A stretch of DNA of 64,000 bases from DATGPD01 sp031423015 (GTDB lineage: Bacteria > Planctomycetota > UBA1135 > UBA2386). The DNA is taken from positions 1 to 64,000 of the forward strand of contig JANPER010000277.1 of NCBI GenBank assembly GCA_031423015.1. Reading direction: 5' to 3'. This document shows positions 27,547 through 37,908 of this stretch, piece by piece (the first letter of the stretch is position 1; every line of letters begins with the position of its first letter). The notes below the pieces were generated by a model, which searched no databases, was not told the DNA's origin, and worked only from the letters and a program-made list of their open reading frames with translations. Both the position numbers and the translations under genes were made by a program.

Positions 27547-28452
27547 TCAGGCGAGGGCGCGCGTCAAGACTTCGGCGCCAGAGTCGTGAATGAAGATCGT
27601 GTGCTCGGTCTGCGCGACGCGCACGCCGTTCTTCTCGACCAGCGGCGGATACTCGACCAGCAGGCCTTTGCGATCGAGCAAGCGCAGCGCGTCGTCGACT
27701 TCGCGGAGCGTGCCGAGGGCGGCCAACAACGTGCGCCGCGCGAACGGCAGGCCCTCGCTGTATTCGACGGCGGCGAGGATGTTGTCGGGCACCTTGTCCT
27801 TCGGCTTGATGCGGCGCTTGAGCGCGAAGACCTCGGCCTTGCCCTTCGACTCGATGTAGCCGGCACCGTCGCAGGCGAAGGGCTCGCACGCGATCGTCTG
27901 TTGCGCGCGCAAACGAACCGCCGACTTGTCGCGGTAGTTGGGCACTGTCGGCGAGCAGTGGATCACGAAGCGCGCGACGCCGTGACCGGTGAGGTTGAAC
28001 ACCGGGTTGAAACCGAACGCCTTGATGGTGTCCTCGATGCGGCCACCGATCTCCATCAGGCAAGCCCCAGGTCCCATGAGCGCGATGGCGTTCTCGAGCG
28101 CGGTCTGGCTGGCGGCGACCAGGGCGGAGTCTTCGCCGGCGCCGAGGTCGATGGTGACCGCGCTGTCGGTGACGTAGCCGTCGATCTGCGTGCCGAGGTC
28201 GAGCTTGACGATGTCGCCTGCCTCGATCGTGGTGCTGTCGTCAGGGGGCGAGCAGTAGTGCGCGGCGATGTGGTTGCGCGACAGCTGCGCCGGGAACGCG
28301 GGCTTGCCGCCGAGTTCGACAATCATCGCCTCCGCGGTGCGTGCGATCTCCTCGACGCGCGCGCCGACGCGGATCATCTTCTTGCAATGCTCGCGCACGG
28401 TGGCCGAGATACGGCCCGATCGGCGCAGCTTGTCAATGTCCGGCAACGACAT
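27547..28452 (-). CDS. map: Methionine aminopeptidase, type II (M24A, archaeal/eukaryotic class)
   Basis: A 301-residue M24 metalloprotease that removes the initiator methionine from new proteins. The dinuclear metal ligands are visible: D in VKLDLGTQIDGYVTDSAVT (two aspartates), H in NLTGHGVARF, E in IACEPFACDG and the late E in QTEHTIFI. The ~65-residue helical insert before the last ligand is the feature separating type II from the type I enzyme usual in bacteria. Type II enzymes are standard in archaea and occur in some bacterial phyla. The gene begins a three-gene run with GT4 and MptB-like genes, only five bases before the next start. Confidence 0.85.
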   Translation of the reverse strand: MSLPDIDKLRRSGRISATVREHCKKMIRVGARVEEIARTAEAMIVELGGKPAFPAQLSRNHIAAHYCSPPDDSTTIEAGDIVKLDLGTQIDGYVTDSAVTIDLGAGEDSALVAASQTALENAIALMGPGACLMEIGGRIEDTIKAFGFNPVFNLTGHGVARFVIHCSPTVPNYRDKSAVRLRAQQTIACEPFACDGAGYIESKGKAEVFALKRRIKPKDKVPDNILAAVEYSEGLPFARRTLLAALGTLREVDDALRLLDRKGLLVEYPPLVEKNGVRVAQTEHTIFIHDSGAEVLTRALA

Positions 28453-28508
28453 GGGGCACCGATGTTAGCTAGATGGGTGCAGACTGCGCCGCACAATGCC
28501 GCGCCCGA

Positions 28509-29534
28509 TCATCGCTTCTCGCCGAGCTTCAGGCGCGCGCGCAGGCGTCCCATCCAGTCGCGGTTGGCGAGGTAGGCCGCACTTTTCTGATCGCTGATCT
28601 TGGCCATCGACGCGCGCAAGGCCGGCCCGAGGTGCGCCAGGGTCCACACGCGGTAAAGGCCGCGCAGGCGCGCCAGGGGATCCTGGTCGAAGTCGACGCG
28701 CAGATCGATCAAGCGATCGCCCCGCCCGAGGCGGCCGGCGTCCCGGCGCAGGATGATGAGCACCGCGGACGCGGGCTTGCCGATCAGGTCGGCGCGCTTG
28801 CCCTTGTCGACGGGGAGTGGGTCGAGGGCGAGCTGCAAACTCACGATGAGGCGCTCGGGCAATGGCAGTCCCTCCGTGCCGGGGAACTCCTTCTTGAGGC
28901 CCGCCATCAACTGCGGCGTGGCGCCGTAGGTGGTGAAGAGGATTGCGTTCTCTTGCTGGTCGACTTCGGTTGTCTTGCCGGCCCCGAACACATACTCGCC
29001 GATGAACGATGCCGTCCGACCATCGGCCCCGAGCAGCATGATCTGCTGGCGGTCGCGCGCTGACGCGGAGGCCTCGGCCTTCATCTGCGTGAGCACATCA
29101 GCGGGGGCCCCGCCCTTTCTGAGCAGTTCGAGCGCTTGCCCCGGCCACATCGGGTCGGTGTTGCCGCTCACCACCGCAATGCCGGCGTTGGCGTCGGCCT
29201 GCACGCAGAACGCGCCGGCGCCCGGTGAACTCGAGATGAAGATCACCCCTAGGTCGCCGGTGCGCGGGTCGCGCGCCATCACGCCGGCGATGTCGACGTA
29301 CGGGTGCTCGGTGCCCGAGGCCTTGTATTCGAACTCGGCGCGATCTTCTGGCAGCCCCTTGTCGGCGGCCGGGGCCTCGGCGTCGGTCGACGGCACCGGT
29401 GAGGTCGATACGGGCGGCGTGTCTTGCTTCTGCGGGGTCGGCGGCACTGGAGGATTCTGCGCCGAGCCGGCGGCGTGCAGCAGGATCGCGAGCAGGGGGG
29501 AGAACAAAGGTCGAAGGGCGAGCATTGGATGCAT
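28509..29534 (-). CDS. Secreted DUF1028-domain protein
   Basis: The 341-residue product has a signal peptide (LALRPLFSPLLAILLHAAGS, cleavage near SAQ) and a Pro/Thr-rich linker. Then comes the DUF1028 (Ntn-hydrolase-like) domain, residues ~75-300: VDIAGVMARDPRTGDLGVIF, AGIAVVSGNTDPMWPGQALE and DRLIDLRVDFDQDPLARLRG. Family members are uncharacterised hydrolase-like proteins. ATG codons at 29534 and 29525 both keep the signal peptide; 29534 is listed. A longer frame to 29624 would place extra residues before the signal. Enzymatic activity has not been assigned to the family as far as I know. Confidence 0.75.
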   Translation of the reverse strand: MHPMLALRPLFSPLLAILLHAAGSAQNPPVPPTPQKQDTPPVSTSPVPSTDAEAPAADKGLPEDRAEFEYKASGTEHPYVDIAGVMARDPRTGDLGVIFISSSPGAGAFCVQADANAGIAVVSGNTDPMWPGQALELLRKGGAPADVLTQMKAEASASARDRQQIMLLGADGRTASFIGEYVFGAGKTTEVDQQENAILFTTYGATPQLMAGLKKEFPGTEGLPLPERLIVSLQLALDPLPVDKGKRADLIGKPASAVLIILRRDAGRLGRGDRLIDLRVDFDQDPLARLRGLYRVWTLAHLGPALRASMAKISDQKSAAYLANRDWMGRLRARLKLGEKR

Positions 29535-29639
29535 TGGGCGCGAGGGGGAAAGCTTGCAGGGCGAGGCGCTGGCGCGCCAGCTTTGGCTGCAGGAGAACAT
29601 GGGCAGACGTGGGCGCCGCGCCAAAAGCTCCAGGCTCTG

Positions 29640-29845
29640 TCACTTGCGCCGGAGCCGCGCGAGCACGACCAGCACCAGAACGAGCGGGATCGCCACGGCC
29701 CCGACCTTCAGCAGCATGCGCACCGGGGCGCTCACCAACGGGCTCAGCTTGAGCGTCGCGGCGGCGATCATCGGCACCACCAACACCAGCAAGAGGACGT
29801 TCATCCACCGTTGCCGTCGTCGGGTGCGGTCGTTGGCCGTCGCGC

Positions 29846-29849
<4 letters not shown>
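29640..29849 (-). CDS. Small two-helix membrane protein
   Basis: A 69-residue protein with an Arg-rich start (MSATANDRTRRRQRW), then hydrophobic helices NVLLLVLVVPMIAAATLKL and VGAVAIPLVLVLVVLARL, and a basic end. Its ATG overlaps the stop of the KBL gene (ATGA), so it is translationally coupled to it. Both the hydrophobic pattern and the overlap support a real gene. I do not recognise a family, and why it is tied to amino-acid metabolism is unclear. Confidence 0.6.
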
Positions 29850-31039
<1,190 letters not shown>

Positions 31040-31090
31040 GCCCACGATCATGCCGTGACTCTGCGCCGGAGACAAAGTCACGGGTAGGGT

Positions 31091-31489
31091 ATGCGTATGC
31101 GCGCGTTCTCTTGGCTTGCCGGCTTGGCTGCCGCCTGTCACTCGCCTCCTCCCGCGTCTGACCCTGCTGCGATGCGGCCGGTCATCGAGTTGCAGCGCTT
31201 CGCCGTCACCGCGCAGGGGCGACACCTCGGCACCCTGGTGCAGCGCGAGATCTGCGATCCAAACCAGCCGGTGCGCTACTACCTGGTCGAGAACGCCGCG
31301 GGGCAGTGGCTGGGCTACGCCGACGAACAGGGCCGCTTCTACCGCTATGAGCCGTTTGCCGAGCGCGAACGGTTCCTTGGCATCTATCCGATGGACAAGG
31401 GTCTGGGCCTGCTCTACGACGTCAACGAGCCCTTGCGCATCGCCCCGGAGGCTCGCGAGGCCACGGCTGACAAGGATCGTTCCCGATGA
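31091..31489 (+). CDS. Small lipoprotein
   Basis: A 132-residue protein with a short lipoprotein signal, FSWLAGLAAACHS, where the acylated Cys is near residue 16. The mature part contains LGTLVQREICDPNQPVRYYL and GQWLGYADEQGRFYRYEPFA, a beta-rich domain I do not recognise. Its stop overlaps the start of the thioesterase gene by four bases. It faces away from the KBL gene, with about 50 bases between the starts. Likely a periplasmic lipoprotein of unknown function. Confidence 0.68.
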   Translation: MRMRAFSWLAGLAAACHSPPPASDPAAMRPVIELQRFAVTAQGRHLGTLVQREICDPNQPVRYYLVENAAGQWLGYADEQGRFYRYEPFAERERFLGIYPMDKGLGLLYDVNEPLRIAPEAREATADKDRSR

Positions 31490-31986
31490 CTTCAGGCACC
31501 CCGAACTCAGGCACCCCCGAGCCGCGCTCGGTCTCCGCTTCCAAGGTGGAGATGACCGAGATCGTGTTTCCCAACGACGCCAACCCGCTCGGCAACGTGA
31601 TGGGGGGACGCGTCATGCACTGGATCGACATTTGCGCCGCGGTGGCCGCCGGGCGCCACGCGCGCACACCTGTGGTCACGGCCAGCGTCGACCAGATTGA
31701 TTTTTGCCGGCCGGTGCGGGTCGGCGGGGTTCTGGTGCTCCTGGCCACCGTCAACTTCGCCGGCCGCACCTCGAGGGAGGTCGGGGTGAAGGTGTTCAGC
31801 GAGGAGCGCGCGTCGGGACGCCGTAGCCACGTTGCCTCCGCTTACCTCACGTTCGTGTCGCTGGATCCCGACACGGGTCAGCCCAGACAGGTGCCAGCGA
31901 TTGCCCCCGAGACGGCCGACGAAAAGCGCCGCTACGAGGCGGCCAAGTGCCGCCGTGACGCCCGCCTGGCTCGCCGGCAGAGTTGA
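31486..31986 (+). CDS. Acyl-CoA thioesterase (hotdog fold, YciA/BFIT-like)
   Basis: A 166-residue single hotdog domain. The family signature is MTEIVFPNDANPLGNVMGGR, with the active-site segment VMHWIDICAAVAAGRHA containing the catalytic aspartate (D47). This is followed by VVTASVDQIDFCRPVRVG. It would hydrolyse acyl-CoA to free acid and CoA. A 14-residue Ser/Thr/Pro lead with a small tandem repeat (SGTPNSGTPEP) precedes the domain, and the Arg-rich tail is not part of the fold. The 4-bp overlap with the lipoprotein gene upstream indicates coupling. Confidence 0.87.
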   Translation: MTSGTPNSGTPEPRSVSASKVEMTEIVFPNDANPLGNVMGGRVMHWIDICAAVAAGRHARTPVVTASVDQIDFCRPVRVGGVLVLLATVNFAGRTSREVGVKVFSEERASGRRSHVASAYLTFVSLDPDTGQPRQVPAIAPETADEKRRYEAAKCRRDARLARRQS

Positions 31987-32051
31987 GCGTCACGTCTGCC
32001 ACACCCCGCAGCTGGAAATTCCCGCCAGCCCAGACGAGTCTCCGCACCCCG

Positions 32052-32549
32052 ATGATCGTAGATTCTCCCGCCGTGGTGACCGAAACCGACCCTCTCCTGC
32101 AAGGCTTCTCTCAGAAGGCCATCGCCGCCGTACGCGCTGCGCAAGCGCTGGCGCACAAGCTCGACGACAAGTCGGTGGCCACGGGTCACCTCGTGTATGG
32201 CCTGGCGGTCGATCGCAGCGTGGTGATCAACCACGTGTTCCGTGACCTCAACGTCGACCCCGAGATGTTCTCGCAGTATGTCGATACCCTGCCGCGCGAG
32301 TCGGAGGCACATGACGGCTCGCCTTTCAACCGACACGTGCAGACCGTGTTCGAGCGCGCCCGCGAGCTGAGCAAGGTGCTGAAGGGCAAGGAAGTGATCC
32401 CCGAGCACTTGCTGGTGGCGATGATGTCGGTGCGCGCCGGCTCGTGCTACGAGACGCTGAAGGAGTTCAGCATCGAGCCCGACTACGTCGCGATGCTGGT
32501 GATGGAAGCGATGGGGCTCGAGGAGAAGGACATCCCCGAGTGGTATTGA
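32052..32549 (+). CDS. Stand-alone Clp N-terminal (Clp R) domain protein
   Basis: A 165-residue protein with the double Clp-repeat fold seen at the N-terminus of ClpA/ClpB/ClpC. The two repeats are FSQKAIAAVRAAQALAHKLD with ATGHLVYGLAVD, and FNRHVQTVFERARELSKVL with VIPEHLLVAMMSV. No AAA+ ATPase domain follows, so it may be a ClpS-like or ClpC-like adaptor or a regulator that binds substrates. The ATG at 32052 is used; a TTG at 31983 would extend it by 23 residues. A strong hairpin follows its stop. Confidence 0.72.
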   Translation: MIVDSPAVVTETDPLLQGFSQKAIAAVRAAQALAHKLDDKSVATGHLVYGLAVDRSVVINHVFRDLNVDPEMFSQYVDTLPRESEAHDGSPFNRHVQTVFERARELSKVLKGKEVIPEHLLVAMMSVRAGSCYETLKEFSIEPDYVAMLVMEAMGLEEKDIPEWY

Positions 32550-32552
32550 TCG

Positions 32553-32571
32553 GACGCGGCTCCGCCGCGTC
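32553..32571. terminator. Hairpin between convergent genes
   Basis: GACGCGGC-TCC-GCCGCGTC is a perfect 8-bp stem with a 3-base loop, starting four bases after the Clp-like gene's stop. It sits between convergent genes and may terminate both. There is no T-tract. Confidence 0.5.
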
Positions 32572-32602
32572 AGCTCGAACCACTGCGCCCGGCGCGTGCC
32601 GT

Positions 32603-34354
32603 CTACGCCAGCGGCTGACGGCGCTCGGCTTCTAGCTCGCGGATCTTGAGCAGCAGCTCCTCGGGCGTGCGCAGCACCGCCTTGGTCGACTTGCCGATCG
32701 AGATGTACACCGCGGGTTCGGCCTTGGCTTCGTAGCCGCTGCGCGACAGCAGGATCGGGTCGTACTTCGGATCCAGCATCTGCACGATGCGCGACGGCAC
32801 GTACATCGACAGCGCGGCCCGGCGCAGCGCGTCGGCGGCCTCGCTCTCGCGGTCGCCGACGATCGTGATCATCACCGGCGCGTAGAAGATGAGATCGACC
32901 GCGCGCGCGTAGCCGGCGACGTAGTAGCCGTATTCCTTGTAGTCGCTGGCGAAGCACTCGAGCGTGCGCACGGCCTCGTCGTAGAACTCGGGGCGCCGCG
33001 ACAAGTACGACAGGCGCACGAGCGACTCCGCCATCACCGCGTTGTCGAGGATGCTGCGGTTGCGGCGGCGCATCGAGCCGGTGTACGCTGGGTCGTGGCG
33101 GATGTCGAAGAAGCCGCCGCCGGGCGCGCGCTGGCGCTTGATGGCGACCTCGGCGATGGCCTCGGCGGGCAACAGGTAGTCGGCATCACCAGTGTGCTGG
33201 GAGGCGTCCACCAGCGCGCGGATCATCCACGCCTGGTCGCTGAGCATGCCCGGCAGGTGGTACGTCCCGTCCCAATAGTGGTAGACGCCGACGTCGCGCT
33301 GCACCAGGTTCTCGAGGACGAAGGTCAGCGCGCGCATCGCTTGCTGGCGCAGGTCGGGACGATCGAGCGTGACCGCGGCCTTCAGCAGCACGCTGATCGC
33401 CACAGCGTTGCTGTTGGCGTAGATCGTCTTGTCGAGGCGCGGGCTCGGCTGCCGCTGCCGCTGCTCCCGGTCGAGGTTGTAGTACTCGGCATCGGCGACC
33501 AAGCTGCCGTAGAACGCGCCGCCATCCTGGTCTTGCAGCGTGTTCAGCATCCAGTGCACGATGCCTTCCGCCGTGCGCTGGTAGGCAGTCTTGCCCCAGA
33601 TTTGGAACGCCTCCAGATAGTTGCGCAGGAGCAGCGCGTTGGGTTCCAACACCTTCTCGTGGTGCGGTGCCTGCCAATCGGGGGTTGCCGAATAGCGGAA
33701 GAACCCCCCGTCGACGCTGTCGTGGATGGCGGCGGCGAGCATGCGGTCGAGGGTCGTCTTGGCGACGCTCTCCATGCGCGGATCACCGAGCTTCACCGCG
33801 CGCACGAGGGCGAAGTCGACGGCTTCAGGGTGCGGGAACTTGGCGCCGTCGCCGAAGCCGCCGTGTCGGTGGTCGAAGCGCTCGTACACGGCTTCCGCCA
33901 TGTCGTCGACCATCGCCATGCTCAACGCGCCCTGTACCGGCGCCCGGTCCGCGTCGGCCTTCTGCGACAAGAGCTTCTGCAGGCCGCTCTGGATCTCGGG
34001 GCGCTGGGTGCGAAACACTTCGGCGACGCGCCGCAGCCGCGTTGCCAGGTCGGCGGCCGTCAGGAAGCGGTCGTTGGCGATCAACTCGCCGTCCGGCGTG
34101 AGGTAGGCGATCGTCGGCCAGCCGCCGCTGCCGTAGCGTGCGTTCACGTCCGGCCGCCGTTCGGCGTCCACCAGGGCCGCCACGAACTCGCTTTCGATCA
34201 GGTGCGCGACGTCGGGATCGCGCAGCGAGGTCGCCAGCAGCTCGCGCGAGTAGGGGCACCACGCGGTGGTGAGTACGAGCAACACCGGTCGGCCAGCGCG
34301 GCGAGCGCGGTCGAGCAACGTCGGCTCGAAGTCGTTCCACTCGATGTTGGCCAT
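32603..34354 (-). CDS. DUF255 (YyaL/SSP411-like) thioredoxin-domain protein
   Basis: A 583-residue protein. The N-terminal ~150 residues are a thioredoxin fold with VLLVLTTAWCPYSRELLATS; the motif CPYS lacks the second cysteine of CxxC, and SGGWPTIAYLTPDGEL follows. The rest is an alpha/alpha barrel (YERFDHRHGGFGDGAKFPHP, LVDASQHTGDADYLLPAEAI, FDIRHDPAY), the DUF255/N-acylglucosamine-epimerase-like part. Family members include YyaL and mammalian spermatogenesis-associated protein 20; function is not established. It follows rsfS on the same strand. Being short (many members are ~680 residues) it may lack some N-terminal sequence. Confidence 0.82.
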   Translation of the reverse strand: MANIEWNDFEPTLLDRARRAGRPVLLVLTTAWCPYSRELLATSLRDPDVAHLIESEFVAALVDAERRPDVNARYGSGGWPTIAYLTPDGELIANDRFLTAADLATRLRRVAEVFRTQRPEIQSGLQKLLSQKADADRAPVQGALSMAMVDDMAEAVYERFDHRHGGFGDGAKFPHPEAVDFALVRAVKLGDPRMESVAKTTLDRMLAAAIHDSVDGGFFRYSATPDWQAPHHEKVLEPNALLLRNYLEAFQIWGKTAYQRTAEGIVHWMLNTLQDQDGGAFYGSLVADAEYYNLDREQRQRQPSPRLDKTIYANSNAVAISVLLKAAVTLDRPDLRQQAMRALTFVLENLVQRDVGVYHYWDGTYHLPGMLSDQAWMIRALVDASQHTGDADYLLPAEAIAEVAIKRQRAPGGGFFDIRHDPAYTGSMRRRNRSILDNAVMAESLVRLSYLSRRPEFYDEAVRTLECFASDYKEYGYYVAGYARAVDLIFYAPVMITIVGDRESEAADALRRAALSMYVPSRIVQMLDPKYDPILLSRSGYEAKAEPAVYISIGKSTKAVLRTPEELLLKIRELEAERRQPLA

Positions 34355-34402
34355 CGCGGGTACGTCCGGTGGGACTGAGAAGGCGCGAAAACGGGGCGCC
34401 CC

Positions 34403-34420
34403 TAGGCCTGGATCGGCCTA
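34403..34420 (-). terminator. Hairpin downstream of rsfS
   Basis: TAGGCC-TGGATC-GGCCTA forms a 6-bp stem with a 6-base loop in the 77-bp gap between rsfS and the DUF255 gene. It may attenuate transcription between them. Evidence is the inverted repeat only. Confidence 0.3.
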
Positions 34421-34431
34421 ACGGCCCTACT

Positions 34432-34815
34432 TCATTGAGTCCCAGCCGCGGCGGCGCCGGTCTGCGGCATCGGCTCGAATGCCACCCGCGGGGCGTCGCC
34501 CCAGAGGTCCTCGAGCGCGTAGAACGCCCGGGCCTCAGCGATGAAGACGTGGACGACGACATCGCCGAAATCCAGCAGCACCCAGCGGTTCTCCTGGCCG
34601 AAGCCCGCGGCGTGCAGTCGCAACCGCCCCCGGTGCTTCATTTCGTAGTCCAGCTCCTGCGCGATCGCCTGCGCGTGGCGCGGGTTGCGGGCGCTGATGA
34701 TCACGAAGTAGTCGGCGATACCCAGGGCCTCGACCACGTCGAGCAGGACGATGTCGGTGCCTTGCTTTTGGTGGGCGAGCTGGGCGAGATCTCGAGCGAA
34801 CTCTTGGGATTGAAT
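34432..34815 (-). CDS. rsfS: Ribosome silencing factor RsfS, apparent AUU start
   Basis: A 127-residue RsfS (DUF143) protein that binds ribosomal protein uL14 and blocks subunit joining. The core is clear: TDIVLLDV, ALGIADYFVIISARNPRHAQ, RWVLLDFGDVVVHVF and YALEDLWGD. The conserved N-terminal helix (QEFARDLAQLAHQKQGTDIV) is in frame, but no ATG, GTG, TTG or CTG precedes it before an in-frame TAG. The only near-cognate start is ATT at 34815-34813, exactly where E. coli RsfS starts, with GGAG ten bases upstream. The first standard start, GTG at 34737, would delete the whole helix. AUU is otherwise best known from infC and pcnB. Confidence 0.85.
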   Translation of the reverse strand: MQSQEFARDLAQLAHQKQGTDIVLLDVVEALGIADYFVIISARNPRHAQAIAQELDYEMKHRGRLRLHAAGFGQENRWVLLDFGDVVVHVFIAEARAFYALEDLWGDAPRVAFEPMPQTGAAAAGTQ

Positions 34816-34829
34816 GGTGGGCTAGCTCC
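34813..34829 (-). promoter_or_regulatory. Shine-Dalgarno and AUU initiation site of rsfS
   Basis: On the minus strand the sequence reads GGAG, ten bases (CTAGCCCACC), then ATT. The TAG inside the spacer closes the frame upstream, so initiation must lie at or after this codon. It decides the start of the RsfS protein. Confidence 0.65.
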
Positions 34830-34937
34830 GAAAAGGGTGCGGGCGGCAAGATACCAAAACGGCGGCGATCGAGGGGGTCCTCTCAACTCTTCACTCGCGC
34901 GCGCGACCTGCCGGTGACGCCGGACGCTCGGCGGCCT

Positions 34938-37001
<2,064 letters not shown>

Positions 37002-37112
37002 GGTGCGAGCACTGCGCGAAGAGGTTGCCGAACGACGCGACACAGACGCAGCGCCGTTCCGGAAGGGCGGCGCACGATAGCCAGATGGTGCCGGTGCAAA
37101 CAAGCACGCACT
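37002..37112. other. Upstream region of the membrane pyrophosphatase
   Basis: About 110 bases of GC-rich sequence separate hppA from the mobile repeat. No gene is visible; the hppA promoter should lie here, but no clear elements were identified. Confidence 0.4.
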
Positions 37113-37311
37113 TTCAGGGCGTAACCGTTGACGGGTCGGCCCGCTCCCGCTCCCGCTCCCGTTCCCGCTTCCGACAACGTTCCGGCAGCTTGCGCCGCCT
37201 CTCGCCGATCGCAGCGCAAGATCGTGTGCACGTGGCACGGCGCGGGCGAGAGATCGGGAACGGGAGCGGGAGCGGAAAACAATGACGACCCGTGAACGGT
37301 TACTTCAGGGC
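37113..37311. mobile_element. IS66-type miniature element (MITE) with 8-bp target duplication
   Basis: The element spans 37121-37303 (183 bp). Its ends are a 17-bp terminal inverted repeat with one mismatch: GTAACCGTTGACGGGTC on the left, GACCCGTGAACGGTTAC on the right. An inner perfect 21-bp inverted repeat lies at 37147-37167 and 37255-37275, built from CCCGCT units. TTCAGGGC flanks both ends exactly (37113-37120 and 37304-37311), a target-site duplication of 8 bp. Ends starting GTAA and 8-bp duplications are known traits of IS66-family elements. It encodes no protein, so it would have to be moved by a transposase elsewhere. Confidence 0.8.
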
Positions 37312-37367
37312 GACTCCCCCGGTCGTTGGGTTCAGGACGAGCCACTGTCCGTGCAGGGTGAACAGGT
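37306..37367. repeat. 62-bp direct repeat, copy 1 (FG-GAP gene 3' fragment)
   Basis: 58 of 62 bases match 37936-37997, which lies inside the 3' end of the FG-GAP gene. On the minus strand this copy still encodes LFTLHGQWLVLNPTTGGVAL. With copy 2 it brackets the decayed toxin-antitoxin pair. Confidence 0.85.
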
Positions 37368-37387
37368 ATGCTCTTTTGATCGACAAC

Positions 37388-37643
37388 ATGGTGCAGATGA
37401 CGATCGAGATGCCGGAGGGTGCGTTTGCCGCACTGCGCAAAGACCCGGCGGCATTCGCCCGCGAGTTTCGGCTCGTCGCGGCGGTCAAGTGGTACGAGTT
37501 GCGTACGGTCTCGCGGGGACGAGCGGCCGAGATCGCTGGTCTCTCACGGGCCGAGTTCATCACGGCGCTAGCGCGGTTTGGTGTGTCGCCCTTCCAAATA
37601 CGATGCCGATGAGGTGATCGCGGAGGGCGAGGCCGATGGCTGA
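37388..37643 (+). pseudogene. UPF0175 antitoxin gene with a +1 frameshift
   Basis: The 5' part encodes a UPF0175-type antitoxin: TIEMPEGAFAALRKDPAAFA, VAAVKWYELRTVSRGRAAEI and a helix-turn-helix-like AGLSRAEFITALARFGVSPF. After FQ the frame runs into IRCR and a stop at 37612. Removing one A from the AAA at 37596-37598 restores the expected tail, QYDADEVIAEGEADG, ending at 37643 and overlapping the toxin start. So a single-base insertion has removed the toxin-binding C-terminus, unless it is a sequencing error. The intact relative is at 54.0 kb. Confidence 0.75.
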
Positions 37644-37908
37644 CACGTGTGTCATCAATGCCTCCCCCGCCATCGTGTTGGCCAGGGTAGGGTGGCTGAC
37701 GCTGTTCGAACAAGTCGGCCGCACCGTCCTGATGCCCGAGGCCGTCGCCATGGAGATCCTGACCGGGCCGCCAGGAGACCCGGCAAGGGTCGCCGTGGAG
37801 GGTGGATGGAGCACACGGGTGCTGGTCGGCGAAGTCCCTGCAAGAATCCAGCAGTGGAGCCTTGTACCCGGAGAGAGCGCGGTGGCGGCTCGATTTCTGC
37901 TCACGCTC
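37636..37908 (+). pseudogene. DUF3368 (PIN-like) toxin gene truncated at the FG-GAP stop codon
   Basis: The frame starts MADTCVINASPAIVLARVGW and continues to VPGESAVAARFLL, the N-terminal two-thirds of a DUF3368 PIN-type toxin. It then reads into the antisense of the FG-GAP gene, whose stop codon begins at 37909, and ends at 38121. The second acidic cluster (VLDD in the relative at 53.7 kb) is missing, so the toxin should be inactive. Similarity to the 53.5 kb toxin is plain up to the break. Confidence 0.78.

Noticed and set aside
37141..37170. CCCGCT-type tandem hexamers as a separate microsatellite
   Set aside because: They form one arm of the inner inverted repeat of the MITE, so they are better explained as part of that element.
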